In this document: one piece after another, positions 7,966 through 16,336 of the stretch
Layout: each line of letters starts with the position of its first letter
How positions within the stretch are numbered: position 1 is the stretch's first letter
Assembly: GCF_002295105.1 (NCBI RefSeq)
Contig: NZ_NSGH01000009.1
Location: 46,125-110,124, forward strand
Length of the DNA: 64,000 bases
Direction: 5' to 3'
From: Salimicrobium humidisoli
GTDB lineage: Bacteria > Bacillota > Bacilli > Bacillales > Halobacillaceae
The notes under the pieces: generated by a model
What the model was told of the DNA's origin: nothing
Databases searched by the model: none
The model's input: only the letters and a program-made list of their open reading frames with translations
Position numbers and translations under genes: made by a program

Positions 7966-8799
7966 TTAATCAAACCAGTGGAGAAGTCTTTCCAGATCTT
8001 CGTCACTTGCGAATTCGATTTCGATTTTTCCTTTTTTCTTTCCTTTTTTGATTTTTACTCCGGTTCCGAGTCGCTGCTTCAGCACATCTTCCCGTTCCTG
8101 AATAAAAATATCTTTCGTTTCTTTCGCTTTACTCTTCACAGCCGGCTGGTTCAGGCGGGACACGAGCTGCTCCGTCTGTCTGACGTTCAACCCCTCATTC
8201 TCGATCCGCACGGCTACAGAAAGCAGTTTGCTGTCATCCTCGAGGCTTAAAAGAGCCCGGGCATGCCCCATCGTCAGCAGTCCTTCATTCACCTTTTGCG
8301 TGATTTCGGGCGGAAGCGACAGGAGACGGACGAGGTTGGCGATATGGGAGCGGCTCTTCCCGAGACGTTCCGAAAGTTCCTGCTGGGTAACGCCGAGTTC
8401 TTCCATAAGATTACGGTAGGCCGCTCCTTCTTCGAGAGCGGTCAAATCTTCCCGCTGCAGGTTCTCCAGCAGCGCAAGTTCCATCATCTGCTGGTCGGTC
8501 ATGTCCCTTACGACCGCCGGGATCTTCTCGAGACCCGCCATTTTTGCAGCACGGAACCTTCGTTCTCCCACTACGATTTCGTATCCGCGGATACTTTTTC
8601 TAACGATGATCGGCTGCAGAATGCCGTGTTCTTCAATGGATGTTTTCAGTTCTTCAATCGCTTCTTCTTCGAATTCTTTCCGGGGCTGATAAGGATTGGG
8701 ACGACACTTGTTCAGTGAAACTTCCTTTATCTGCTCATCTCTGGATGCTTCCTCTTCCGAAAAGAAAGCATTCAGACCCCTACCTAACCCTTTCGCCAT
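7966..8799 (-). CDS. spo0J: Chromosome partitioning protein ParB (Spo0J)
   Basis: ParB is a CTP-dependent DNA clamp (277 residues) that loads at parS, spreads along the origin region and recruits condensin. The CTP-binding N domain contains GERRFRA (about residue 80) and ENLQRE (about residue 110), followed by a helix-turn-helix (TQQELSERLGKSRSHIANLVRLL) and a C-terminal dimerisation domain. The ATG at 8799 gives the family start MAKGLGRGLNAFF. It overlaps soj by 20 nt, so the two are co-translated. At least one perfect parS and two near-perfect sites lie in this window. Confidence 0.97.
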   Translation of the reverse strand: MAKGLGRGLNAFFSEEEASRDEQIKEVSLNKCRPNPYQPRKEFEEEAIEELKTSIEEHGILQPIIVRKSIRGYEIVVGERRFRAAKMAGLEKIPAVVRDMTDQQMMELALLENLQREDLTALEEGAAYRNLMEELGVTQQELSERLGKSRSHIANLVRLLSLPPEITQKVNEGLLTMGHARALLSLEDDSKLLSVAVRIENEGLNVRQTEQLVSRLNQPAVKSKAKETKDIFIQEREDVLKQRLGTGVKIKKGKKKGKIEIEFASDEDLERLLHWFD

Positions 8800-9553
8800 T
8801 GGCAACCACTTCCTTTGCGAGTTCTAAATAGACTTCGGCTCCGCGGGAACGGGGGTCATAGGTGATGATCGGTTCCCCGTAGCTCGGAGCTTCTCCGAGA
8901 CGGACGTTTCGCGGTACTACTGCTTCATACACGCGATCCTGAAAATATTTCTTCACTTCCTCCATCACCTGGGAGGCCAGATTCGTCCGGGCGTCGAACA
9001 TCGTAAGTACCACACCTTCGATAAGCAGCTGTTTGTTCAAATGCTTCTGTACCAGCCTGATGGTATTAAGCAGCTGACTCAATCCTTCGAGGGCATAGTA
9101 TTCACACTGGACAGGAATCATAACCGTATCGGACGCCGTGAGGGAGTTGAGGGTAAGCAGCCCAAGTGAAGGGGGGCAGTCGATGATGACGTAGTCATAA
9201 TTCTCTTTGACTTCATCAAGAGCATTCTTCAGACGGACTTCCCGGGAAATAGTCGGGACCAGTTCGATTTCGGCCCCGGCCAGCTGAATAGTGGCGGGAA
9301 TGACGTCGAGACGTTCCGTAGAGGTCTTCTTAAGAACGCTCGTTATGCTTACATCTTCGATAAGCACATTATAGATGCACTCCTCCGTCTCCCCTTTTTC
9401 CACGCCTACTCCGCTCGTTGCGTTTCCCTGGGGGTCGATGTCGACGAGCAGAACGTTATATCCTAAATGCGCAAGACCTGCACTCAAGTTCACCGAGGTC
9501 GTCGTCTTCCCGACGCCCCCTTTTTGATTTGCGATAGAAATGATCTTTCCCAT
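8780..9553 (-). CDS. soj: Chromosome partitioning ATPase ParA (Soj)
   Basis: Soj is a Walker-type ATPase (257 residues) that works with Spo0J in origin segregation and controls DnaA activity. The deviant Walker A motif QKGGVGKTTT is at residues 10-19, and DIDPQGNATSG and DCPPSLG follow. I start at the ATG at 9553 (MGKIISIANQ), the usual family start, with AGGTG eight bases upstream; an ATG at 9571 would add six residues but has a weak site. A palindrome matching 13 of 14 bases of the Noc-binding site lies inside the gene at 9237-9250. Confidence 0.96.
   Translation of the reverse strand: MGKIISIANQKGGVGKTTTSVNLSAGLAHLGYNVLLVDIDPQGNATSGVGVEKGETEECIYNVLIEDVSITSVLKKTSTERLDVIPATIQLAGAEIELVPTISREVRLKNALDEVKENYDYVIIDCPPSLGLLTLNSLTASDTVMIPVQCEYYALEGLSQLLNTIRLVQKHLNKQLLIEGVVLTMFDARTNLASQVMEEVKKYFQDRVYEAVVPRNVRLGEAPSYGEPIITYDPRSRGAEVYLELAKEVVANGERVR
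9237..9250. other. Noc-binding-site-like palindrome within soj
   Basis: ACTTCCCGGGAAAT differs from the Noc consensus ATTTCCCGGGAAAT at one position. Confidence 0.45.
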
Positions 9554-9639
9554 TCCTTCAACACCTGCCATTTTCTAAAGAATACCACCGCTTTTTTGAA
9601 AACTACAGCTTTCGACGGGAAAGCATAGCTTGCGGAAAG

Positions 9640-10521
9640 TTATTGCTTATTTTTAGGAATTTTGATCGTCACCTGATAATAATCGTCATAATCCTCTTCG
9701 TCGGTTTCTACATCGAGACCTGTATCCTTCACCATATCCAGAGACTGGCGGATCGTATTCATGGCGATTCTCATATCTTTACTTACACCTTTGATTTTCG
9801 GTTTCTTTTTCTTCGGTGCAGGTTTTTTCTTTTCTTTCGGATCTTTCATTTCTGCAATCCGTTCTTCCGTCTGCTTCACATTCAGTCCTTCATCGATGAT
9901 TTCCTGAAGCAGTTTTTCCATCTTGTCCGTATCCTTTAAAGCAATGAGAGCCCGGGCATGGCGCTCCGTAATATTTTTATCCAGTACGGCCTGCTGTACA
10001 GACTCCGGAAGTTTCAGCAGTCGAAGCTTGTTGGCGATGGCAGACTGACTCTTTCCGAGGCGCTGCGCCAGTGCTTCCTGAGTCAATTCGTGCATGTCGA
10101 GGAGCTTCCGGTAAGCCGTCGCCTCTTCGATGACCGAGAGTTCTTCCCTTTGCAGGTTCTCAATCAGAGCTACAGAAGCCGTCTGTGTATTCGTCATTTC
10201 GCGGATGATCGCAGGAATCGTTTCCCACCCCAAAGACTGGGAAGCGCGCCATCTCCGTTCCCCGGCAATCAGTTCATATTCTCCGTCTTCGGTCTCCCGT
10301 ACAACGATGGGCTGTATCATTCCATGCGTATGTAACGTCTGAGCCAGTTCGGCTATTTTTTCCGCACTAAAAACCGTCCGGGGCTGAAAGCGGTTCGGAT
10401 GGATTTTGGCAATCGGAATCTGAAGAACTTCATCGGGATTATATGATTCTTTCTCCTGCTCCCGGTTTTCGGGCTCCGGCTTATCACCTAAACCGAACAA
10501 GCGGCTGAAAGGATGTAACAA
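9640..10521 (-). CDS. noc: Nucleoid occlusion protein Noc
   Basis: Noc is a ParB paralogue (293 residues) that binds its own palindromes, spreads and tethers DNA to the membrane, blocking FtsZ assembly over the nucleoid. The N-terminal amphipathic segment ([11 protein letters not shown]) fits membrane targeting. The CTP motif GERRWRA and ENLQREEL, and a helix-turn-helix ([23 protein letters not shown]), follow. The start is a TTG at 10521, with AAGGTGGTG at proper distance. It is separated from soj by about 86 nt. A parS-like site lies in its leader. In B. subtilis rsmG would adjoin noc; here it is 8 kb away. Confidence 0.95.
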   Translation of the reverse strand: MLHPFSRLFGLGDKPEPENREQEKESYNPDEVLQIPIAKIHPNRFQPRTVFSAEKIAELAQTLHTHGMIQPIVVRETEDGEYELIAGERRWRASQSLGWETIPAIIREMTNTQTASVALIENLQREELSVIEEATAYRKLLDMHELTQEALAQRLGKSQSAIANKLRLLKLPESVQQAVLDKNITERHARALIALKDTDKMEKLLQEIIDEGLNVKQTEERIAEMKDPKEKKKPAPKKKKPKIKGVSKDMRIAMNTIRQSLDMVKDTGLDVETDEEDYDDYYQVTIKIPKNKQ

Positions 10522-10556
10522 AATCAGACACCACCTTTTTACGATCGCACATACGA

Positions 10557-10572
10557 TGTTTCACGTGAATCA
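10557..10572. other. parS-like site upstream of noc
   Basis: TGTTTCACGTGAATCA matches 15 of 16 bases of the degenerate parS consensus TGTTNCACGTGAAACA. It lies 36 bp upstream of the noc start. Confidence 0.65.
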
Positions 10573-10711
10573 TTAGGTACGTGAACATTTTCAAGTATAA
10601 TGAAACTGCGTATGTTTTAGAGTCTTCATTTATTTTATCATAATTCACCCGTGAAAAGTATGAATTAAACGGATTCTTTAACGGGAATGAATCTCAGAAG
10701 GAGGAGTTTTT

Positions 10712-11761
10712 ATGAAAAAAAATATACCGATTTTTGACGGACACAACGACACGCTGCTGCATCTGCAGGATGGTCTCACCTCTTTTTTCCATGCTCTGGA
10801 GCATACACATATCGACTATGAACGCGCTGAAAAATCAGGGTTCGCGGGAGGATTTTTTGCGATGTACACTCCGAGTCCGGAAAGGGAAGAGAACCGGGAG
10901 GAGTTCATGAACGAAAACGGCTACAAATTCCCGCTCCCCGAGAAAATCACTCAGGCGGAAGCCCTGACTTTCACGCACAAGCTCGCTTCCCAGCTCTTTC
11001 GTACGGAATATGAGAATCCCGATGCATTCCGGGTCGTCCGGAACGTAAAAGAACTGAAAGATTCCATCGATCAGGGAAAAATGGCCGGAATTTTTCACAT
11101 AGAGGGAGCGGAAGCGATCGATTTATCCTTCGACTCCCTCTATGTCCTGTACGAAGCAGGTCTTCGTTCCATCGGACCGGTGTGGAGCAGGAAAAACGAC
11201 TTCGGGGAAGGAGTCCCTTTCTGTTATCCGTCTTCCCCCGATACGGGTGACGGTCTCACGGAGAAAGGGTTTGAACTGCTGCATCACTGTAATCATCTCG
11301 GGATTATGGTAGATACGAGTCATCTGACGGAAAAAGGTTTCTGGAATGTCGCCCATGCGACGGTGGCACCTGTCGTAGCCACGCATTCGAACGTCCACTC
11401 CCTCTGTCCGAATGCCCGGAACCTGACGGACGAACAGATCAGGAAAATCGCTGATTCCGGCGGTGTGATCGGTATCAATTTCGCCGTAAACATGCTGCGG
11501 GCGGACGGTAAGTTCGACACGGACGTATCGATGGAGGAGATTATCGGTCATTTCCGATATATCGCCGATTTCGTCGGCGTGGACCACGTGGCGTTCGGTT
11601 CGGACTTCGACGGTACTACAATCCCGGATGTGCTTCAGGATGTAACCGGGAGCAGAAAAGTGCTGGAAGCTCTGGAAGAGGACGGGTTCACTGAAGAAGA
11701 ACTGGAGAAGATCGCCTGGAAAAACTGGGTGCGCGTCCTTGAAGAGACGTGGAAAGACTGA
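10712..11761 (+). CDS. Membrane dipeptidase-type Zn peptidase (family M19)
   Basis: This 349-residue enzyme belongs to the renal dipeptidase family M19, zinc enzymes that hydrolyse dipeptides, including D-amino-acid-containing ones in bacteria. Metal-ligand motifs are visible: DGHNDT near the start (HxD), an internal Glu (FHIEGAEAI), DTSH, ATHSN and GSDFDG. No signal peptide is seen, so it should be cytoplasmic. The ATG at 10712 follows AGGAGGAG. It is transcribed opposite to its leftward neighbours. It is convergent with ddl, so a role in D-Ala-D-Ala or peptidoglycan turnover is possible but only inferred. Confidence 0.9.
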   Translation: MKKNIPIFDGHNDTLLHLQDGLTSFFHALEHTHIDYERAEKSGFAGGFFAMYTPSPEREENREEFMNENGYKFPLPEKITQAEALTFTHKLASQLFRTEYENPDAFRVVRNVKELKDSIDQGKMAGIFHIEGAEAIDLSFDSLYVLYEAGLRSIGPVWSRKNDFGEGVPFCYPSSPDTGDGLTEKGFELLHHCNHLGIMVDTSHLTEKGFWNVAHATVAPVVATHSNVHSLCPNARNLTDEQIRKIADSGGVIGINFAVNMLRADGKFDTDVSMEEIIGHFRYIADFVGVDHVAFGSDFDGTTIPDVLQDVTGSRKVLEALEEDGFTEEELEKIAWKNWVRVLEETWKD

Positions 11762-11773
11762 GTGAACAAAGGA

Positions 11774-11806
11774 AAAGCCCGGGCCATCACAAGCTGCCCG
11801 GGCTTT
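11774..11806. terminator. Terminator between dipeptidase and ddl
   Basis: An 11-bp G+C-rich stem (11774-11784 with 11796-11806) lies between the convergent stop codons. The T run is short on the plus strand. Confidence 0.7.
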
Positions 11807-11809
11807 CCG

Positions 11810-12910
11810 CTATTCCACCGTATTTTTCAACTGATTGTCGCGTTCGTATCTTTGGATTCCGAGCTGCAGAAGCTCATCGATCAGCTTCGGATAAGGAATA
11901 CCGCTTATATCCCAGAGTTTCGGATACATACTTATTTTCGTGAAGCCGGGGATCGTATTTATTTCATTGATGACGAGTTTCCCTTCTTCAGTAAGGAAGA
12001 AATCGACGCGGGCCATTCCTTCACACTCCAAAATTTCGAAAGCACGAACGGCAGCGGTACGGATTCTTTCTTTTTCGTTGTCCGTCAGTTGTGCCGGAAG
12101 CTGCAGGCCGGCTCCGCTTTCATCGATATATTTCGACTCATAGGAATAAAAGTCTCCGGCCGGGATAATTTCTCCGATCTGGGAGGCTTTCGGCTGTTCG
12201 TTACCGAGGATGGCACATTCAAGCTCTCTGCCGTCCACATTTTCTTCAATCAAAACTTTTTTATCGTACAGAAAGGCTTCCGACAAAGCTTTTTCAAACT
12301 CTTCTTCTGTTTTCACCTTACTTACTCCGACCGAGGAGCCCTGACTGGCAGGCTTAATGAAGAACGGCGTACCGAGAGTACGGGCGGCCTTGTTGAAAGT
12401 AACGTCTTCTCTGTGCTGTTTCCGGAGCGTCAGGGATTTTGCGACCTCAAGTCCCCCTTCGCGCAGCAGACGTTTGGCCACATCTTTGTCCATACATACG
12501 GCCGAGCCGAGAATGTCCGGACCGACATACGGGAGATTGGCGATTCTGAGCATTCCCTGGATGCTTCCGTCCTCCCCTAGTGTCCCGTGCAAAATCGGAA
12601 ATACGACGTCCAGCTGCTCCAGCGCCTCCGATTTCGACACCTGAAGAACCTGACCTTCTTCCCGGCCCGGCACAAGCGCCACCGCTTCATCCGAATGGTG
12701 AAGGCGGATATTGGCAGGGTCGTCTTCATTTTCCAGATAATTGTTTACGTCATTCACGTGCCAGTTCCCCTGCTTATCGATACCGATCAGCGTTACGTCA
12801 TACTTCTCTTTGTCGATGGCGTCCACGACGTTTTTCGCAGACTGCAGGGAGACTTCATGCTCGGCAGACTTTCCGCCGAATACGATTCCTACTCTTTGTT
12901 TATCACTCAT
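11810..12910 (-). CDS. ddl: D-alanine--D-alanine ligase
   Basis: Ddl (366 residues) is the ATP-grasp ligase that makes D-Ala-D-Ala for cell-wall precursors. The start motif VGIVFGGKSAEHEVSL, the central PFFIKPASQGSSVGVSKV, the omega-loop KYIDESGAGLQLPAQL and the terminal NEINTIPGFT with metal-binding residues are all present. The Tyr in the omega loop fits the D-Ala type rather than D-lactate ligases. The ATG at 12910 has a GGAG site. It is monocistronic and divergent from aroD. In B. subtilis ddl is far from the origin, so its location here is lineage-specific. Confidence 0.95.
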   Translation of the reverse strand: MSDKQRVGIVFGGKSAEHEVSLQSAKNVVDAIDKEKYDVTLIGIDKQGNWHVNDVNNYLENEDDPANIRLHHSDEAVALVPGREEGQVLQVSKSEALEQLDVVFPILHGTLGEDGSIQGMLRIANLPYVGPDILGSAVCMDKDVAKRLLREGGLEVAKSLTLRKQHREDVTFNKAARTLGTPFFIKPASQGSSVGVSKVKTEEEFEKALSEAFLYDKKVLIEENVDGRELECAILGNEQPKASQIGEIIPAGDFYSYESKYIDESGAGLQLPAQLTDNEKERIRTAAVRAFEILECEGMARVDFFLTEEGKLVINEINTIPGFTKISMYPKLWDISGIPYPKLIDELLQLGIQRYERDNQLKNTVE

Positions 12911-13100
12911 ACTTTAATCACTCCATCTGTTCGTTCATTCTGTACCAATTATACACATTTCTGCCGTTCTGTGACGAAAGTTTTCTTAAATTAACGTGTG
13001 CAGCAGCCGGCAGAATTTTAAATTTCTCCCCTTTTCCCTGTCGTTCCCCTCCCCTTTCAAGTAAAATAAAACACACATTACCAACGGGGAGGGTTTTTAC

Positions 13101-13835
13101 ATGCTGAAACAGAATGATGTGAATATCTGTACTCCCGTCACAGGACAGACGATGGAAGAAGTGACGGAAGAAGTGCGTGCCATTGTACCGAAGAATCCGG
13201 ATCTTTTCGAATGGAGAGCCGATTACTTCCGGAATCTTGCAGATACGGAACACGTTCTCGAAACTCTTGAAACGATCGGAGAAGTGAAGAAGGATATCCC
13301 GCTTCTGTTCACCATCCGTGACCAGAAAGAAGGAGGAGACCAGACCGATATCGATCAGTCGCACAAAGTGGAACTGCTCGAACGTGTAGCTGCCAACTCC
13401 CACGTCTCTCTTCTCGATTTTGAACTCAGACAGCCCGGGGAGGATGTTGAACGTGTAAAAGAAGCGGCGTCTTCGAACAACAAGCAGCTTATTCTATCCT
13501 TCCACGATTTCGATTCCACCCCCTCCTCCGAAGAAATGCACGACATTCTTCGGGAGGCAGAGAAGAAAGGTGCAGATTACGCGAAACTGGCCGTCACTCC
13601 GGAGAATAAACAGGATGTTCTCCGTCTTCTTACCGTGACGGAAGGAGCAAAACGTTCCCTCGGCATACCGGTCATTACGATGGCGATGGGCGGACTCGGC
13701 ACCGTGACCCGGATGTTTGCGTGGTATTTCGGTTCCGTCATCACGTACGCTGTAGGAGAACACGCCTCGGCGCCGGGCCAGATACCGATAGAAGAACTGG
13801 ACAAAACGATTGCTCAGCTGCGCAAATATCAGTAG
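13101..13835 (+). CDS. aroD: 3-dehydroquinate dehydratase, type I
   Basis: This 244-residue enzyme converts 3-dehydroquinate to 3-dehydroshikimate in the shikimate pathway. It is the type I, Schiff-base form: the catalytic His is in SFHDF (about residue 135) and the Lys in YAKLAV (about residue 160). The early EWRADYF and the late GSVITYAVGEHASAPGQIP-like motif are typical. The ATG at 13101 follows GGGGAGGG. It is followed 17 nt later by aroK, forming a two-gene shikimate operon. Confidence 0.95.
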   Translation: MLKQNDVNICTPVTGQTMEEVTEEVRAIVPKNPDLFEWRADYFRNLADTEHVLETLETIGEVKKDIPLLFTIRDQKEGGDQTDIDQSHKVELLERVAANSHVSLLDFELRQPGEDVERVKEAASSNNKQLILSFHDFDSTPSSEEMHDILREAEKKGADYAKLAVTPENKQDVLRLLTVTEGAKRSLGIPVITMAMGGLGTVTRMFAWYFGSVITYAVGEHASAPGQIPIEELDKTIAQLRKYQ

Positions 13836-13852
13836 GCAGGGAGAGTTTCACT

Positions 13853-14362
13853 ATGGAAAAAAGCATTGCCATCATCGGATTCATGGGAGTCGGTAAGACG
13901 ACGGTCGGTTCCCTTCTCAGTGAAAAATTGAACCGCACGTTCATTGACGTCGATAAAGAAATCGAGCGGTATCACGATATGAAAATCCGCGACATATTCA
14001 CGGCGTACGGGGAAAAAATGTTCCGCGATGAAGAAAAGAAATTCATCTCTTACTATGCAAAACAGCCCGGTACTATACTCTCTCTCGGAGGGGGCGCTTT
14101 TCTGCAGGAAGAGATCAAAGACGTGTGTATGGCACAATGTCACGTAGTATTTCTCGATATTTCCTGGGAAATATGGAAAAGCAGGATAGACGAACTGATG
14201 GAAGACCGTCCTGTCCTCCGTAATAAAACGACAGAAGAAATCCGTCAGCTGTTCGAGGAAAGAAAATCCGTGTATCGCGACCACCACGAACGGTTTCTTA
14301 CGGACGGTTATACCGAAGAACAGGTCGCCGATGTCATTATCGAGCGATTATCCCTGACATGA
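13853..14362 (+). CDS. aroK: Shikimate kinase
   Basis: AroK (169 residues) phosphorylates shikimate to shikimate-3-phosphate. The P-loop GFMGVGKTT lies at residues 8-16, DVDKEIE is the shikimate-binding Asp region, SLGGGAFL is the Gly-rich loop and EDRPVLR belongs to the lid. The frame is open upstream into aroD, but the ATG at 13853 has GGGAGAG at good distance. It ends at a strong bidirectional terminator. It pairs functionally with aroD, the preceding step but one in the pathway. Confidence 0.93.
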   Translation: MEKSIAIIGFMGVGKTTVGSLLSEKLNRTFIDVDKEIERYHDMKIRDIFTAYGEKMFRDEEKKFISYYAKQPGTILSLGGGAFLQEEIKDVCMAQCHVVFLDISWEIWKSRIDELMEDRPVLRNKTTEEIRQLFEERKSVYRDHHERFLTDGYTEEQVADVIIERLSLT

Positions 14363-14363
14363 A

Positions 14364-14400
14364 AAAAGCCGGTACGAGTTCAGAACTCGTACCGGCTTTT
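14364..14400. terminator. Bidirectional terminator between aroK and GNAT gene
   Basis: A perfect 17-bp stem (14364-14380 with 14384-14400) has A and T runs at its ends, serving both convergent genes. Confidence 0.92.
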
Positions 14401-14402
14401 CC

Positions 14403-14936
14403 CTATTTATCGGAGCGGTCCGCCCAGATCATGCCGTACATGTAGGTATCCCTGAACTCTCCGTCATGGAGAACCTCATGACGTAACGCACCTTCATATC
14501 GGAGCCCGACTTTCTTCATTACCTGCTGGGAAGGGATATTATCCGCCATGGCCCTCCCCCACATACGTTCAAGTTCAAGCTCATCGAATCCGAAGTCCGC
14601 AATACGGCGGGCCGCTTCCGAAGCGTACCCTTTTCCCCAGAATGGCTGTCCCACCCAATAGGCGAGCTCGCCGTTTTTATGTTTCCGGTTCACCCTGAGC
14701 GTCATCGTACCTGTAAGCTCTCCGCTTTTCTTTTCGATTATTGCAAGAGGGTACGCCGTGCCTTCTTCTATCGCTTCTTCATGCGTGGCAATCCACGTTT
14801 CGGCGTGCTCCACCGTATATGGATGCGGCACGAAGGTCCTCCGGGCGATTTCCTCATCATTCGCCAGTTCAGCTGCCGGCTCTGCATCCGTCGCTCGGTA
14901 TGGACGCAGAGTCAGTCGTGCGGATTCCAGTTGCAT
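14403..14936 (-). CDS. GNAT family N-acetyltransferase (RimJ/RimL-like)
   Basis: This 177-residue acetyl-CoA-dependent transferase resembles RimJ/RimL-type enzymes that modify protein N-termini or small molecules. It has the start LESARLTLRPYRATDAE, the GELAYWVGQPFWGKGYASEA acetyl-CoA-binding region and the conserved NIPSQQVMKKVGLRYEG end. The substrate cannot be told from sequence. It is a single gene, convergent with aroK and divergent from the SDR gene. The ATG at 14936 follows GGGGGAA. Confidence 0.88.
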   Translation of the reverse strand: MQLESARLTLRPYRATDAEPAAELANDEEIARRTFVPHPYTVEHAETWIATHEEAIEEGTAYPLAIIEKKSGELTGTMTLRVNRKHKNGELAYWVGQPFWGKGYASEAARRIADFGFDELELERMWGRAMADNIPSQQVMKKVGLRYEGALRHEVLHDGEFRDTYMYGMIWADRSDK

Positions 14937-15099
14937 ATCCTTCCCCCCTCTTATAAAAGTTACCGTTCATCTTATCGCACACGGACAAATTATGAAAGGG
15001 GAGTTTGATTTTTTTTACAGGTGGAATGGTGGAATAGAGAAAGCGTAACTGCGGACTATCACTATAAATCATTAACTTATATAGAAGGAGGATCTTAAC

Positions 15100-15969
15100 A
15101 TGGAACGTTTTGATCGACAGACAGAAGGACAGCCGAAGCAGGGACAATCGCATCAGCCCGGCGTGGAAGGGAAAATGGACCCGAAACCGCTCCACGCGGA
15201 TGAAGATTACCGCAGCGGTGACAAACTGAAAGGTAAAGTCGCTCTTATTACAGGAGCCGACAGCGGCATCGGCCGCTCCGTAGCTATCGGTTATGCCAAA
15301 GAAGGTGCCGACGTAGCCATCTCTTATCTGGAAGAACACCAGGACGCCGAAGATACTGCAAAACTTATCGAAGCGGAAGGTCAAAAAGCACTTCTTCTTC
15401 CGGGAGACATCGGTGATGAAACGCACTGTAAAAATATCGTCGAAAAAACCGTCAGCGAGTTCGGAAAACTGGATGTGCTCGTAAACAATGCGGCGGAGCA
15501 GCATCCGACGGACGACCTGCTTAATATTTCGGCAGAACAGCTGGAGCAGACGTTCCGGACGAATATCTTCTCCATGTTCCATCTGACGAAAGCGGCCATC
15601 CCTCACCTGGAGAGAGGAAGCTCTATTATCAATACGGCTTCCATCAACCCGTATACAGGGAACCCTCAGCTCGTGGACTATACTTCTTCGAAAGGTGCCG
15701 TCGTAGCGTTCACCCGTTCCATGGCACAGCAGCTCGTGAGTAAAGGGATACGCGTAAACGGAGTAGCCCCGGGACCAATCTGGACACCGTTGATCCCTGC
15801 CACATTTGATGAGGATAAAGTGGAACAGTTCGGTACGAATACACCGATGGGACGTCCGGGTCAGCCGGTGGAACACGTCGGCAGCTATGTCCTGCTCGCA
15901 TCCGACGATTCGACATACATGACCGGCCAGTTCATCCACATCAACGGCGGCCTCTTCATGTCCAGCTAA
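15100..15969 (+). CDS. SDR family oxidoreductase (YhxC/YdaD-like)
   Basis: This 289-residue short-chain dehydrogenase has an extra N-terminal tail of about 45 residues (with DPKPLHADEDY) found in the YhxC/YdaD/YghA group, several of which are general stress proteins. The NAD(P) motif is TGADSGIGRSV, the NAAEQH segment is the NNAG equivalent, and the catalytic YxxxK is YTSSK. The ATG at 15100 follows AAGGAGG. A weak sigma-B-like match (GTTTGA at 15003 and GGAAT about 13 nt on) is not convincing. The stop codon falls within the first head motif of a palindromic repeat array. Confidence 0.9.
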   Translation: MERFDRQTEGQPKQGQSHQPGVEGKMDPKPLHADEDYRSGDKLKGKVALITGADSGIGRSVAIGYAKEGADVAISYLEEHQDAEDTAKLIEAEGQKALLLPGDIGDETHCKNIVEKTVSEFGKLDVLVNNAAEQHPTDDLLNISAEQLEQTFRTNIFSMFHLTKAAIPHLERGSSIINTASINPYTGNPQLVDYTSSKGAVVAFTRSMAQQLVSKGIRVNGVAPGPIWTPLIPATFDEDKVEQFGTNTPMGRPGQPVEHVGSYVLLASDDSTYMTGQFIHINGGLFMSS

Positions 15970-16300
15970 AAGTGGAAAAACTAAAAGTGGAGCTGACCGT
16001 TCAGAAACGAAGGCGCAGGCAGACGGACGGTCAAAAAGTGATTTTTCTTTTTGCCGGGCCGGGCTGCCTGGGTCCCAAGTTTCTGGTCAGCGAAACTGGA
16101 TAAACTAAAAGTGGAGCCAGACGGGAGAAGCGGGGACATAAGCAGAATCACCCGGGGTCGGTGGTTTTTCCGAACCAGGTGAGACTGCTTATGGACGGAG
16201 CTTCTGGCTGGCGCAACTGGATAAAACTAAATGTGGAGCTGACCGTTTAGAAACAGAGGCGTAAGCAGGAAGAATTTTTGATCCGACTGCTTGCGTCCTT
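15966..16300. repeat. Tandem array of about 123-bp palindromic repeat units
   Basis: Three heads reading CTAAAAGTGGAGC (one with A to T) start at 15981, 16105 and 16227, giving periods of 124 and 122 bp; a partial head (CTAAAAGTGGA) starts at 15966 inside the SDR stop. Each unit folds into a long hairpin: GCTGACC with GGTCAGC (15992/16085), GCCAG with CTGGC (16116/16208), and inner stems around GCAG/CTGC. Arms differ in sequence but keep pairing. The last unit is truncated and ends in a hairpin plus T run that may terminate the SDR transcript. This fills the 367-bp gap before the next gene; no ORF is seen. Confidence 0.8.
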
Positions 16301-16336
16301 TTTGTTAAAAGATTTTTCGTTGAGAGGAGATCCGTG

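Noticed and set aside
15003..15027. Possible sigma-B promoter of the SDR gene
   Set aside because: The -35 is 5/6 but no good GGGWAW lies at the right distance.
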